Below are positions 36,501-49,500 of a stretch of DNA of 64,000 nucleotides, in pieces. The stretch lies in contig JAALGY010000021.1 in assembly GCA_032358165.1 (NCBI GenBank), positions 1,798,001-1,862,000 of the forward strand, written 5' to 3'. Position numbers and translations under genes: made by a program. Origin of the DNA: Diplosphaera chodatii (lineage: Eukaryota > Chlorophyta > Trebouxiophyceae > Prasiolales > Stichococcaceae). The notes under the pieces were generated by a model. That model was not told where the DNA came from and ran no database searches. It was given only the letters and a program-made list of their open reading frames with translations. Numbering within the stretch: position 1 is the stretch's first letter; every line of letters begins with the position of its first letter.

Positions 36501-38579
36501 CGCCAGCTGCTGCGTTGTCGCTGGGTGCATTGGCCGTGCTGCTGTCTGCGGGCGCCTCTTCCCCAGGCTGGGCACTGTTGACATCCATTGTGGCAGTGTT
36601 GCCCGGCAACTTGGGATGCTGCAGTTGAATGCTGTGTCAAATGCATGGCAGAGTGCAGCTAAGAACAGTATGCCACTCACGTTTCAATGGCTGCCGCCTG
36701 AGTGTCTGGCGAAGGCACCGCCCAAAGTGCGCAGGGGCGGTTGAAGCAGTAGACGATGCCTAAACGCTGCGGGAGCGTCGGGAAGTTGGGCGCGGTGTGC
36801 TCCCACGCCACAAATACCAGCGTATCACCTGCAGTGATGAAGGGCTATCACGTGGAGCTTGCGAGGTGGCTGCAACACACGTGCTAATAGGCAATGCTGT
36901 ATGCCTGCGGCACAGTGCAGAAACGGCCACACATAGGCAACTGCATACAAGTGCTCACTTACCCTGCGGCGTCCAGACAGGCTGGCCTGCGGACGACTGT
37001 TGTGGCAGCCCGCTGACTGCGGCCACCCGCCAGGAGGCCAGGTCCAGGACGAACAGCGCCGGGGGTTTCTTCCCGGTGTTGAGCTCGCCCCAGTCCTCCT
37101 GCAGGGGTGGCCAGTGTGAGTATGCTGTACACCTCGAATGGACAGCACAGACGGGAGCTGAAGTTCCCTGAGAAACTCGGCATATCTGAACCGTGAGCCT
37201 TTCAGCAGCTGTGATGTTTGCACAAGCTGCAGATGCTGGCGGTGCTCGCCTCAAATGCGCCAATGCCGCGCCATGTTTTTGGTGCTGCGCCCGCTTCGCC
37301 GCCGGCTTTATCTTTGGCACTGCTGCCGCCGTCCTTCCCGACTTCGTCAGCCTTTGCAGCGTCGCCGGGCTTGGTGTTGCCCCACGATGGTGTCTGGCTG
37401 CCTGATGGGGCCTGCAGGCGGAAGCAGTCGGTAGCTGCTTTTGGTGCCTTTCAGTTTGTTCATGCACAACGACCACGGCACCACATAACTTGGCATGGTG
37501 GCTGTTGGCAGATTAGAGGGGCACCTCTGCTACATAGGCCAGGCGACCTTCGTCCGAAGTCCAGGCTGCGCCGCTGCCAAACCAGCCGTCGTTGTAAATG
37601 CTGCCATGCAGGGTCTTTGGTACCTGCGCAATACATGTTGCTCATGTTTGAGGCACTATTCGCTGCACTTGCATCTTGCTTGCTGAACATAGCTCCACAA
37701 ACAAGCACCCTTTTCTGTTGTGTACCCCACCTGCAGCTCTTTCAGCAGGCGGCCGCCACCCCACACTTCCAGGGTTGCGCTCTTTCCCTCGCCTCCAGCC
37801 CGTACAATGAATGCCCGCTTCCCTGTGCCATCAGCGCTTCGTCATCAGCCGTCTGACGGCGTGCTTGCAGGCACAGGCGCCAATGCATGTATGGTTAACG
37901 ACACAGGGGCTGATGCGCACCTGATGGCGAGACAGAGAGGAGCAATACATCCTTGAGCTCCAGCGGGAAGCTGGGCTGCAGGTCGTCGGCCGCGCTGAAG
38001 CCGTCCGGCAGGCTGAAGGTGGTCAGAAACTTGCGCTGCGCATTGGCGGCAACATTCCGCTGTGTGCTTTGCACCTGTACAACAATATTGCTCTGGACTG
38101 GGAGACCGGATGGTTGCATACTGTGGGCAGATGTGGTCCTCCATGGTGAGGCTTCGCGTGAATCTGTAGCAGGCATGCAATGTAGTAGAGCTACCGCATG
38201 GGGGTCTCTGCCCAACAACATAGCATCCCGCACATGCATGGCGCACCGTCAGCGTCGAGTTGCCTGCGCCAGCGCCATGCACCCAGGCGCCGCTGATCGT
38301 GGGGATCTCAGAGAATGCTTCCAGCAGAGCGGCCTCCTCCGTGACGCCCTCGGGATCGTCCTTCATGCTGGCAAATGCGCGCAGCTGGCGATGCGCAGGA
38401 ACAATACGCTGAACACGCGCGTTTGGTGTCAGCCAATGCTGCTGTTGCTGATGCGATCGGGTACTAACCGAAGTTCTGTGCTGCAGAAAGTGCTGAAAAG
38501 GGTTGCGGGGTACAATGAGCAGGCTGAGCAAGGTTGATCTGGATGAGATCGCAAGATGCTTGACGAACGGAGCAGGCAT
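33590..38579 (-). CDS. APEH: acylaminoacyl-peptidase (acyl-peptide hydrolase, AARE-like), S9C family
   Basis: A serine peptidase that removes N-acylated residues from peptides. The C-terminal alpha/beta-hydrolase half is clear: [20 protein letters not shown] (exon about 35394-35205), [18 protein letters not shown] (35045-34945), the nucleophile block [19 protein letters not shown] (about 34810-34730), [20 protein letters not shown] (about 34460-34370), [13 protein letters not shown] with the catalytic Asp (34150-34020), and [14 protein letters not shown] with the catalytic His (last exon, stop at 33590). The N-terminal propeller half includes [20 protein letters not shown] (about 37610-37530), [17 protein letters not shown] and [20 protein letters not shown] (from 38366). 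The frame is open upstream of that Met to ATG 38579, giving a Ser/Arg/His-rich leader ([20 protein letters not shown]) like an organelle transit peptide. Either Met could be used, by alternative starts or splicing. Confidence 0.9.
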
Positions 38580-39299
38580 CAAACGCGAGCTGCATGCAGG
38601 ACACAGGGCCTGTACTCGTGCAAATGCAGGTGCGTTATTATGAGGCAATGGGCCACTAACATACAGCTGTTGCTGATCAATTTGCCGAATGGCATGCATG
38701 ATGGATGCTGGATGCCACAGTGCGGTGGCAGATCTCTGAGCATCATGCAGCAGTTACATGTCAACAGCACACTGACCGGCAGGCATCACCCCTGTAAAAA
38801 TCAGATGCAATGACAAGCAACTGCCTACATCTCCACATGCCCACACGCAGCCGCAGTGTCCGGGCAGCCCCCTGCAAGCCGCACTGGGCGGCGCATAGTC
38901 CACACTGATCAGTCGTGACCAATGTGACGTCACATGCAAGCACCTGCGCCACACGGTAAGTCAAGATACATGCCTGCCTGCCGACAAAACAGGTAGGACA
39001 CATGCAAGTCGACAGGGTCCAGTCAGCAGCATAGATCACAGTGTCTACATCTGACATACCTGAAGTTGCTGCAGACGCTGGCTGTGGGCGACAAGCACAG
39101 CATTAGGGTCCCTGAGATACCTCAGCAGCCAGTCGTGGAGTCGTGTCCCTCTTGGCCCGTTGTGATGCCCGTGTTGAGTGGACCCTTCTGCAGGTGTCCA
39201 CGGGCATCCTGCAATGCACGACCTGCTGACATGCAGCGACACTGTGCACTTGAGAGCACGCCGCGGCTGCGGCTGCCGCCGCTCCAACTGCAAGGGCAC
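38580..39299. other. intergenic region between two minus-strand genes
   Basis: Separates the 3' end of the YLPM1-like gene from the peptidase start. It presumably carries the peptidase promoter. No exon or repeat recognised. Confidence 0.45.
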
Positions 39300-42200
39300 T
39301 CAGCGGCGGCCGCCCAGCATGTGGTCCCTGAACAGCTGGTGCTCCGAGTGGTGCTCCCCCTTGACCTGCAGGGAGGGCAGGGGCCGCTCTGCGCAAGCTT
39401 TGCTGCGCAGCTGCAAAGCAAGCCCGCTTGACGTACTGGCTCAGAATGTAAAGTGGGCGCGCCTCTCAGGCAGCCTACCTGGTCCTCGAAGCTCTTCTCG
39501 CCAAGCGCCTGCCGCTGCTCGTCGTCCATCGGCGGGCCCAGCCCCTCGACAACAAACACCGTCTCCAGCTGCAATGGGACGGACCACTCGTCGGCTGCTG
39601 AGGCATGACGTCGAGCAGAAACTTCTGCCGACATACACAGTCTTGACCCTGCGAATCAGAAACACACAGTGCACATGCCCGGCGACGTGCAGCCCAGCAC
39701 CTGTTCGCGGGATGCGCCGCCCACTGAGAAGCCCGCCGCCTCATCCGCACCCTCATCCGCCCATCGGACGCGCTGCGCGCTGCCACCGCCCCCAGTGCTG
39801 AGGATGCCCTGCAGCAACGCACAAAGCCTCGTGAGCTTGTGGCTGGACACTGCAAAGCATGCAGTGCAGCTGGCAGAAAGCAGTGTTGCCGTGCAGGAGG
39901 AGCCTCTGTGGCTCAGGGATGTGTGGCCACTCACTCGCAGTGGTGCGCCACTGCGCTTGGTGGGCGCGGGTGTCCGGAAGGCTTCATCGTCCTCCTCAGC
40001 CACCGCCACATCCTGCTTCCGCTTCTTCTTGGCCGGCGTCACCTCCTCGTCGGCATCCCCCAGGCTGCCCCACCTGCTGTGCGCAAGCAGAGCCACCATG
40101 ACCAGAGACAGTACAAACCTATGGTCGCCGTGTCCTGCCTCAAAAGATAAGCCGGCACACTGCACAGCTTGAACAGGGCGGGCTTGAGGACCGAGCGTCT
40201 GCATGTGCACATGGACATGCCAGCGCAGGTGCGCACCTGGTCGTGGCACCACCCAGCAGCGCTACCTGCTCATCATCGTCATCGTCCGACGAGCTGCCGC
40301 CACGGCTGCTGCTTCCACCCCGCTTCCTGCTGCCGCCCGGTGGCCTACTGGCAGGCGTCCGCTCCTCGTCGCTGCCGGCCTCCATATCGACCTCGTCGAT
40401 GCTGTGCGCTGCCAGCGGCAGCGCCGGCTGCTGCTGCTGCTGTTGGGTGGCTGAGCTTGCAGGCTGCCCCGGCTCCTGGTCCGCTGGCTGCTCTGCGGCG
40501 GGCGGCGGCCCAAAGATACCCGACAGGTCCAGCTGCAGGCATGAGGGGGGTGCAAGTTGGCTGCAGCAGGGTCAGGAGAAGGACCACTGCTGGAAAAGCT
40601 CTTGTTTCAGTATGTTAACTAGTGTTTACATGGCAAGCAGCACCTGTGGAAAGGAGGGCTGGGGCTGATCCAGTTCTGCGATTGCCTTTTGAACATCCTC
40701 CAGGGTGCGCTTGTGCACATTCCGCTGGAAACACACCTGCAAGGTGGAAGAGGGATCATGTGAGCAACATCAAGCGCCTTGCAGCAGCAGGGGCAGCTGA
40801 TGTGCCGACTGCTCCAATCGCCATGACGCCTAGCAGAATCTGGATCTGAGGCAGAAGTCATGTGGCGGAAGCATCCTACAGGTCAATGCCACTATGGGTG
40901 GCACCTGGGGATCCAGCTCCAGCGGCTGCCCAATGAAGACCTCGTAGCCGGCCTGCTGCCCGATGCGCCAGTACTCGCGCAGCTGGCCTGCCGCAAGCAG
41001 GGGGGCATCCACGAGCACACACCTGCAGGTGTGGCTGTCGAATCAGCAGTGCACTACTCTTAACATTTGTCTTTCTGATACCAACAGCAGGGGCACGATA
41101 CACTGGATGCCATTGGCACAGCTGATATGCAAGGAAGTGAGATCTGCTACCAAAGCGTCACCGTGCAAACTACAACTCACTTAAATTTGCCATCATCCAC
41201 CGTCTTGGTGTATGCCTTCAGCAGGCTGGCCTCATACGACTCTGCACCCAAACAGACGCACATGTTCACCATGCATTTCGTTCGGCAAAATTCGGCAAAA
41301 GACAGCCCTAAGGAGCGAATGTACTATTCACTTGCTTCTGACCACTGCTGAGAATGCAGGCTCCTCACCTTCCAGCTCCGCCTCATAGAGGTACTCCATC
41401 TCGGTGATCTTGCGCTTGCGCCCGGCACGCTTCTCATCATCCACCTCCCTCTCCACCTCCTACCATCAGATCACGACCGGCATCCCTGCTGACGTAGGCT
41501 GCTCCGCATGTCTTGCAGCGTGCCAATGCTTGCAGACTTCGGTTGCTCTGCTTTGGGGTATTTGACAGACATAATGGGTGCTGGACACTCACAACGACAA
41601 AGTAGTCGTCGATGGAGTGCACGCGGACAGTCTCTCCGGCGTCCTGCTCCAGCTGCCTGATGCGCCGGGCGGCGGCGCTCTTGCCGCTGCCCGGCGGCCC
41701 GCGCAGCAGCACCACGATGCGCGAAGGCCGGCTGGCGCGGCCCGGCGCCCAGAACAGCTCAGCTGCTGTGGCGATGCGCGGCGGCATGGCCTGCTGCGCC
41801 TTTTGCTGCGGGGGCGCAGCGCTGCAAGCACAAGCATGCCAGCTCAGCTTGCTTGCTACTGGAAAACACATCACAGCAGCAGGTGGCAGGAGGACACGGC
41901 AGACTGCAATGCAATGTACACACAGGCAGAAAAGGTTCTAACTGGATGCATTGCACAGGACCTGGAGCACACACCTGGTAGCAGCAGCAGCAGCATAGTG
42001 CATGGCAGCAGCACTGGTGGCAGGCTGCCAGGCGGCCGGCGCTGGCTGAGGCACCTGATGCTGCTGTGGCGGCTGGGCTGCCGCATATGGTGCATTGGCA
42101 GCGGGCCAGGCCGTCCCATAGGCATTATACTGTGGGTTCTGTGCTGTAGGTTGGTACGCCTGGGCATACGCTGCGGGCTGCTGGTATGGCTGCTGCCACT

Positions 42201-42948
42201 GCTGGTACTGCGGGTACTGATAAGCTCCACCCGGCGCTGCATACACACCATTCTGGGCGTACATGGCATGGCTGGGGTCCCAGGTGGGCTGCTGCACCCC
42301 CTGCTGCTGCCAGTACTGATGCTGGGGGTCGGCCGGCCACTGCTGCTGCGGCGGCTGCTGCTGCTGAGGAGGCGTGGGCCACTGCTGCTGCGGCCACTGG
42401 TGCTGCTGGGCAGCGTCTGGGGGCGGTTCCGCATCCGGCAGGGGCGGCTCATCCGGCGGTGGCACTGGAGGGGCAGTCTCATCAGGCAGCGGTGGCGTGG
42501 GACCGCTCTCGTAGGGTTGGGCAACAGCATCTGATGAGGGCTGAGCCTGCGGCCAGTCCGTTGGCCGCTGCAGCTGCGGCTGCCAGGCAGCACCACCCTG
42601 CATCGGTGGCGCCTGCCCTGCCGAAGCAGTTGCGGACGGCTGCTGGGGCTGGGGCGGCGGCGGCTGTGCACCAGTGGGGTGCTGAACCGTCTGAGTGGCG
42701 ACTGGGAAGGTGCTGCCAGGGTGCGACACACCTGCCGGCTGCTGCTGCTGCTGGTGGTGGTAATACTGCTGCCAGGCTGGGTCGTGCGCCTGCCACTGTG
42801 TTGCAACCTGGCTGTAGCTGTGAGCAGAAGCCAGGGGTGCTGTTGCGGCTCCTTGACCTGCGTAGCCGTTGGCATGCGGAAAGCTCACATCGCCCTGCTG
42901 CTGCTCTGGCGGCATGACGGGCGGCTGGCTGCCATCAGCGCCTTGCAT
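39300..42948 (-). CDS. YLPM1/ZAP3-like protein with P-loop (kinase-like) domain
   Basis: Homologue of the nuclear YLP-motif protein YLPM1 (ZAP3), which combines a disordered Pro/Gln/Tyr-rich N-terminus with a P-loop domain. Exon 1 (42948-41975) begins MQGADGSQPPVMPPEQQQGD and is a 324-residue Gln/Pro/Tyr/Trp-rich region. Exon 2 (41821-41593) carries the Walker A motif RIVVLLRGPPGSGKSAAARR and VHSIDDYFVV, joined in phase. Further exons give EVDDEKRAGRKRKITEMEYL (about 41460-41370), VDAPLLAAGQLREYWRIGQQ and AGYEVFIGQPLELDPQ (about 41020-40900), CFQRNVHKRTLEDVQKAI (40740-40640), LDLSGIFGPPPAAEQ (from 40533) and acidic, Ser-rich linkers. The end is VKGEHHSEHQLFRDHMLGGR with TGA at 39302-39300. 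The order Walker A, then VDxxxxxxxxLREYWRIGxQAGYE, then RNVHxRTLEDxQK matches YLPM1. Middle exon borders are approximate. Confidence 0.85.
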
Positions 42949-43522
42949 GCCGGCAAGCGCTGCTCCTCACCGCCTGCGCTGAGTCCTCCGTCGCGTCATT
43001 GTGGTCACTCCGATCACTGCCTCACCTGTGCAGCAGTAACTAACAGTGAACAACGCAGAGTCAGTTTTTCATGCAGGGACCATGCACCCAAAGGTCGGCT
43101 GCACAGCACAGGCCCTGGCCCTTGGGCCTTCTGTCCAAGCACCACCGTCGAAGAGCCCTCACCTTTTGGCTGAAGAGCAGGTACAAACTCGATCGCCCTA
43201 CAGTAACTGCATTCACGGCCCTTGTTGGAGTCCCTCGATGCACAATGGTATGCCAATGCAGCGGACGCCTCGGCCTCCTGCCACGGAGTGAGTTTGATCA
43301 GAGTCGTTTGCAACCTACCACGTACCTCAAGGGCGTGAGGCAAGCTGTGCATAGGCAGTGCGCGACCAGACAACCAGCCAAAGTACGAAGCCAGGTGAGG
43401 TTTCCGACTGATATAGAAAGATTTACCATCTGAGACAGACTGATCTGATCCGCTGCGTCCGAAATAGCTCAGTCGCGCACTCACTCAGCTGTTGACCAGC
43501 CAAGAACCGTCACATAGGCGCC
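42949..43522. promoter_or_regulatory. candidate bidirectional promoter region
   Basis: The YLPM1-like gene (-) and the repeat-rich plastid-type gene (+) start head to head on either side of this 574-bp stretch, so both promoters and 5' untranslated regions must fit here. No specific motif is claimed. Confidence 0.5.
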
Positions 43523-46500
43523 ATGTCGGCGCTCGGGAGCATCTGCGGCCGCAGCTTGCCGCCACACACGTTGGTGCAACGTGATCGAGCGCTGCTCAGG
43601 TCACAACCGCATGCACGGCAGCGCTACAAAGCCGGCGTGCGCTGCGTAGGCTCAGAGCAGGGCTCTGCCCCCGAAGACCTTGGAGAGGGCGACGGCGGAG
43701 CGGCAAAGCAGACACCCAAAGTGCAGGAGACACCCAAGTCCGACACCCCACAGCTGCAAGCCCCCTCGACGGTGACGGGGCCCCGTGGAGCTGGGCAGGG
43801 GACGGAAGGCGGCAAAGGCAGCTCGCAGCTTGGCGATAACGCAGGCGTGCGCGAGGATGCGCCGGGCAGCTCGCCTGAGCTGGATGGCGCCGCTGAAGCA
43901 CAGGCCACGCCGAAGGCGCAGGGCTCCGGCGCCAAGCAGCGAAGAAAGGTGGACACGTGATCCGCAGCACTCTAGCCGCAGCATAGCAGTGTTTGAGGAT
44001 GTGTGCACGGGACTTGAGGATCGGCGCTGACGCTTATATGCACTGGTTGATCTACAGGTGCTATGTGTAAAATCGATGAAGCAGCAGCAATCTGCATGCA
44101 TAGCATTCATCAGGCATACGCACAGAACACATGAACATTCCGAGGCATCCTTCGTTGTTCAATACTTGTTACATGCATGCGCGGCGCGTCTGGCGGCTAC
44201 CGCACAGCTGCCATCGCTGCAGGCATGGCCCTACAACATGGCAGCAGCACCTGCACGACGCTGAAGCTGTGTCCCGCCAATGCACAGGGTGGCCTGCTGC
44301 CCCTGGAGAAGTCTGAGGCATCCAAGCGGGCTGCAGCGCGAGCCCAGAAGGAAAGGGCAGCCCTGGATTCGAGCCTGAAGCACGCCAATGTAACCGGCAT
44401 CCTGGTGGTGGCAACGCTGACTGCCGGCACTATGGCCGTTTGCCAGGTGCTCAATTGTGGCGCCGCCAGTTTGTGCTGGTCGGGTATCCACCTCCCCGCT
44501 CGGCACTGTCATGCCGAACTCCCGCCGGTTGCCAAATCCGACTGGATCGGTGGGATATATGAGGACTTCAGAGCGGCTGCTGCTGCAGCTCAGTCGATCA
44601 GCGTTCGTTTGCACACTGTCAGGGTGGTAACTGCCTGCGACGCATTGCGCTCTGTGACCGCAGGTGGTGAATGCGGTGGTGGACAGCACCAAGAAGAACA
44701 CCCGCGCCCGGTCTGCTTCGCCCCGCCGTGGCGAGCTGCTGGCAGATCAGACGGACCTTGCACGCCCTGACACCAGGCATGTATCATGTTGTGCCTATAG
44801 TCCGGCTTTACCAAAAGATATAGTTGCATTCGTGATTCAAGTGTCTGATGTCCACACAAGCAGACAGGCATCACATCTACAGGGTCATGTGACAAAATGC
44901 TGTCATTCCGCCTGCAGTATGCTGTGAGATACGAGCGGCTTTCATCGCGCCCTGCAGGCAGGATGCTGCAACGCCTGTGTCGCCGGTCCCAGTCCGCCAG
45001 CGCGGCGATCCGGCGGCGTACAACCGGGAGCGTGAGCTGGCGCAGCCCCTGCAGCCGACGCCTGCGGGGCAGGCTGGCAGCCCTGCAGCGGTGCCGCCGC
45101 AGTCGTCGGCGGTGAGCGGCGCTCAGCAGGGCGCCGGCAGCCTGACCGCAGACCTGCCGTCTGGCCAGCAGCAGGCGGAGAGCTTCAAGGTATGCAATGC
45201 ATCTTGTGGTCATGATGGTGCATCATTGAGACCTGCAGATCTATTTCAGGCCATATGCAGGCTTGACGCCAGCAATCATGCAGCGTTGACCCATCGAATA
45301 TCATCCATGTGTGCAGGAGTGGCAGCGCAACGTGTGGTCAGCGACAGAGCGGGCGACCCAGCAGAGTGCTGAGGCGGCTGAGTCCATTGGGCGCGACCTG
45401 GGGCAATGGGCCTCCAACCTTGGCCGTGCCTTCTCAGGTGCCCGTTTAGGGTCGCAGCCCACATGACAAACATCGCTGTGTACACTTGCATGTTGTTGTG
45501 GGTGCAGTTTGGCCATCTGCCCGAAAAGTTGTCCTGGCAGCGGGACTGTTTCCATCTCCAGACAACCATTCATCCCTGGCTCTCGAAAGTTTTGATCATA
45601 GTTGGACGTGCACCACACACCCCCAAACTGCAGGCGGCCTGGAGGAAACTCAGGACCTCGGCGAAGCGGCGCGCAGCCCATTTGCACAGGGCTCCAGGGT
45701 GAGGCTGCAATAGAAGGGGCGACAGTGGTGTACTGTTTTTAGGGCTTCAGCAACAGCTGCAACAGCAAGTGCAGCACATCGCCATGTTCGCCTCTCCTGC
45801 CGTGCAGCTGCAACAGCATTGCTCAGCACATGGGCGGTGTCCCCGAGCACATGCTTACCCTCTTGTGTGTTCACAGTCGGCTCCCGGGGTAGTGGTGGGA
45901 CGCGAGTCCAGGGACACGATGTGGCGACGACCGATCGACCCTCCAAAGCTGAGGTGAGTCGCATGTTTTCAGCCCTCGTGCTACAAGCATGGACAACGCT
46001 TTTGGAGCACAGGTGTGCACTCCCAACTGCATGCTCATCATCTGGCAGACATCGCACGACACATCTGCGTTGCTGATATTTGCTGTTGATCCTGCTGGCT
46101 GCAGTATTGAGCGCAGCACGCAGCCGAAGGGGCTACAACAGCTGTCTGCCACTGATGAGGTGGGGCTGTCGATCTGTGCTGTGTGTGCATGAACCTGAGT
46201 GACATGCTGCTCCAATATGTCTCGTGCGTGTGCCACGCAAGCCAAAAATGTCACTTCTTTGCATACAGGCGGCAGCAGGCGCAAAGTCGGCAGTGCAGCG
46301 ACTGTCTTCCTGGGCCGTCAGCACGCTCAGCGGCAGCGACAGCGATGCAGAGGATGGCGGTACCCCCGCAGTGACACCAGAGTCCCCGGCGCCTCAGAAA
46401 GCGGCCAAGCCACAGGACCAGCAGGCCGACATGAAGCCGCCCAGTGACTCAGACTTTGTCCGATCATTGAAGGAGGAGTCAGAGGAGACGCGGCCTCGGC

Positions 46501-49500
46501 CGCTGCCGCCGAAGCTGCCTGTCCCGCCCCCTTCCCCCGCGGAAGCAGTGAAGATTCAGGCAGAGAAGGAGCGGGCAGCAGCAGAATCAGCAGCAGCGGA
46601 GCAGCAGGCCCTGGCCTCCGCCAAGGTGCCATGCAATTGCTTGTGTGGCGGCGGTGTGCACGCCCGGGCACAGCCTGCATCTCTGCTTTGGCATTCACAC
46701 CCTTTGACGATTGTGTATGTTATGAATTGCGCAGGAGCAGGAGCCAGCACCCCAGCCTGAATTGAAGCCCAAGCCACAGCCGCCAGCGTGGGCGCCATCC
46801 GAGGATGGTCTGCTGGCCAAGCGGCGCCGCGAGCAGCCCATGGAACGCAAGCCGCAGCTGCCGCCGGTGCCCGCTGCAACAGCGGGCGCTTTGGGCCCGG
46901 ATGATGCACCTCCGGCCCTCGAGACCCCTGGCCAGGTGCTGTATGTATGTGAACCTGTGACAGCCCTATCACTAATAGACGGCAGCCCTGAGTCAGCCTA
47001 CCAGCAGCATGCTGAGCATCTCTCGAGTATGGCAGCATGTACCTGCTCCAAGAGGCTCATGGGCCTGAGGTGGATGTCCTTGACATGCGCAGGATGTGGT
47101 CAAGCCGCCAGCGCTGTCACAGCCAGAGCTGCCAGCAGAGGCCAAGCCGCCCCTGCCACGGGAGGGGGCTCCAGAGGGCGCTTCGCCCGCTGAGGCAGCC
47201 GCAGCAGGCGCCAAGGAGCAGCAGGAGGTGCCAGCTGTTGTGCCAGGGACCCCTGCAATCATGCTGCGGGGCTGCTCTTGCATTCAGCACATGAGCCATG
47301 CCGCAAACCCAAACAACATCTCTTTCCAACCAACCCTATTGTTGAGTTGCCAGTTCTGTGTGCAACACTGACCAATGACTGAACGCAGAGCGAGGCGGAA
47401 GCACCCAAGCGGATCAGCCAGCAGGTGCAGCCGCCACCAGAGGGCGGAGAAGGCGACAAACAGAAGAGTGAGACAGATGGCACAGGTGATAGCTGTGATA
47501 TTGTGCAGGTCCTGCTGCTGCACAAGCACCACGCCCATACTGTGGGCTGACCACGTCTTGAGATTGTTAGCGAACCTCAGCTCACGTCCATGCCACCTCA
47601 TCTGGCTGGTCTTGAGTACATGTCAGCTGCATCTTTCTGCTGACAAGCTCCATGTACGTGTATTGGAGGGCAGCCTGCCCTCGTGGCCAATGGCACATTT
47701 TGATGGCATTGACCTCAGCGAAGCACACAGCGGATTGCATCCGGAAGGGAGGCCGTACTACTTCAGGCCGACAGGCCGTACTACTTGGGCCGTACTACTT
47801 TGCGCCGACGGTCGGGGCTGCTGACTGCAGGGGTCAAGTCCCCCAAAGCCGATGACGCGCTGCCGTGGGCGCGCAACAGGGCGCCGCTGCCGCCCCGCGA
47901 GGACTCCACACCGAAGCCAGAGCCGCCCGTGCAGCGCAGCCGCGAGCGCGACCCACTGCGCCCCCTTCCCAAGCCGAGCCCCGAGCAGGTGCAGCATGTG
48001 CTTACAGCACGCCTGCGTGCCACTGCAGTCCACACTCTGACTCACCTGCACTGCAGGGTTGCCTGCCCACGACTCGGACTCCCGGTCTTGCCCCTTGCCT
48101 GCGCATTAATTTTGCACTTGCCTGCGCATTGTGAGAGCAAATGCGATAGTGTGTGCACTGGGTGTCATGCTCCTCAAGAATGCTGCAGAGCATGCCCTTT
48201 GTCGAGCACAACTAGACAGACCAGCAGTGGAAAAATGCTGGCCAGCGTCGTTGTAGGTGACCTCTGTCCTGTGGCTCGACGCCTAGCTCATGTCCACATG
48301 GCATGTTGCTTTCCTGTGCAGGCTGGCGTCATCGCCTTCGATCCTGCAGCGGCAGAGGCGGCGGTGAAGGCTGACACAGCGAGCGCACTACCTGCAAAGC
48401 CGCCACAGGTGATGCGCTTACGGCTGCTTGAGCAACAGCCAGTAACAGCGCAGCAATGTAGTCGTGTCGGAGGTGCTCAGCCGCAAGTAATGCAGGCCTG
48501 AGGGGTCACTGAGGCCAACCTGTTGCTGTGCCTGCGCAGGATGCCAAGGCAGCACCAGATGCTGCCCAGCCAGCAGCAGAGGAGGTGTCAACAGGCGAGG
48601 CAGCCTCCAAGCAGCCAGAGGCAACGCCAGAGCAGCCGAAGGAGGCTTCCGAGAGTGAGCCAGCATCTGAGCAGCCGACGGCAGAGGAGACCGTTGCCAT
48701 GCAGCCACCGGCGAGCTGGGCGGTCACCGAAGAGCTGGCTGCAGAGGACTCTGCCACCAAGCAGGCGCCGCCAAGCTGGGCAACCACAGAGGAGCCGGAC
48801 GCAACCATGGCAGTCCCTGAGGATGCGGCTCCCAGCAGAGCGGCCTCAGAGGATGCGCCACGAAGTGGGGCAGGCTCGGAGCAGCCAGCGGCAGAGGACG
48901 CCGCCCAGCAGCCGCCGCCAAGCTGGGCAGTCACAGAAGAGCTGGCTGCTGAAGAGACGGCTCCAGAGCAGGCACCGCCGAGCTGGGCAGTGACAGAGGA
49001 GCCGGACCCAGCACTCGCAGTCCCTGAGGAGGCGGCCCCAAGCAGGGCAGCCTCGAAGCCAGATGTGACGCAGGAAGCTCCCAAGCAGCCGCCGCCAAGC
49101 GAAGCCACCTCACCGGCACCAGACGCAACAGTGGACTTCCCCGAGCAGCTGCTGCCAAGCGAGGCCAGCTCACAAGAGCCAGGCGCAAAACAGCAAGCTG
49201 CAAAGCAGCCGCTGCCAAGCGAAGCCACCTCACCAGCACCAGACGCAACAGTAGACTTCCCCGAGCAGCTGTTGCCAAGCGAGGCCGCCTCACAGGAGCC
49301 AGGCGCAAAACAGCAGCCTGCAGAGCAGCAGCCGCCAAGCGAAGCCACCTCACCAGCACCAGACGCAACAGTGGACTTCCCCGACCAACTGCTGCCAAGC
49401 GAGGCCAGCTCACAGGAGCCAGATGCAAAACAGCAGCCTGCAAAGCAGCCGACGCCAAGCGAAGCCACCTCACCAGCACCAGATGCAACAGTGGACTTCC

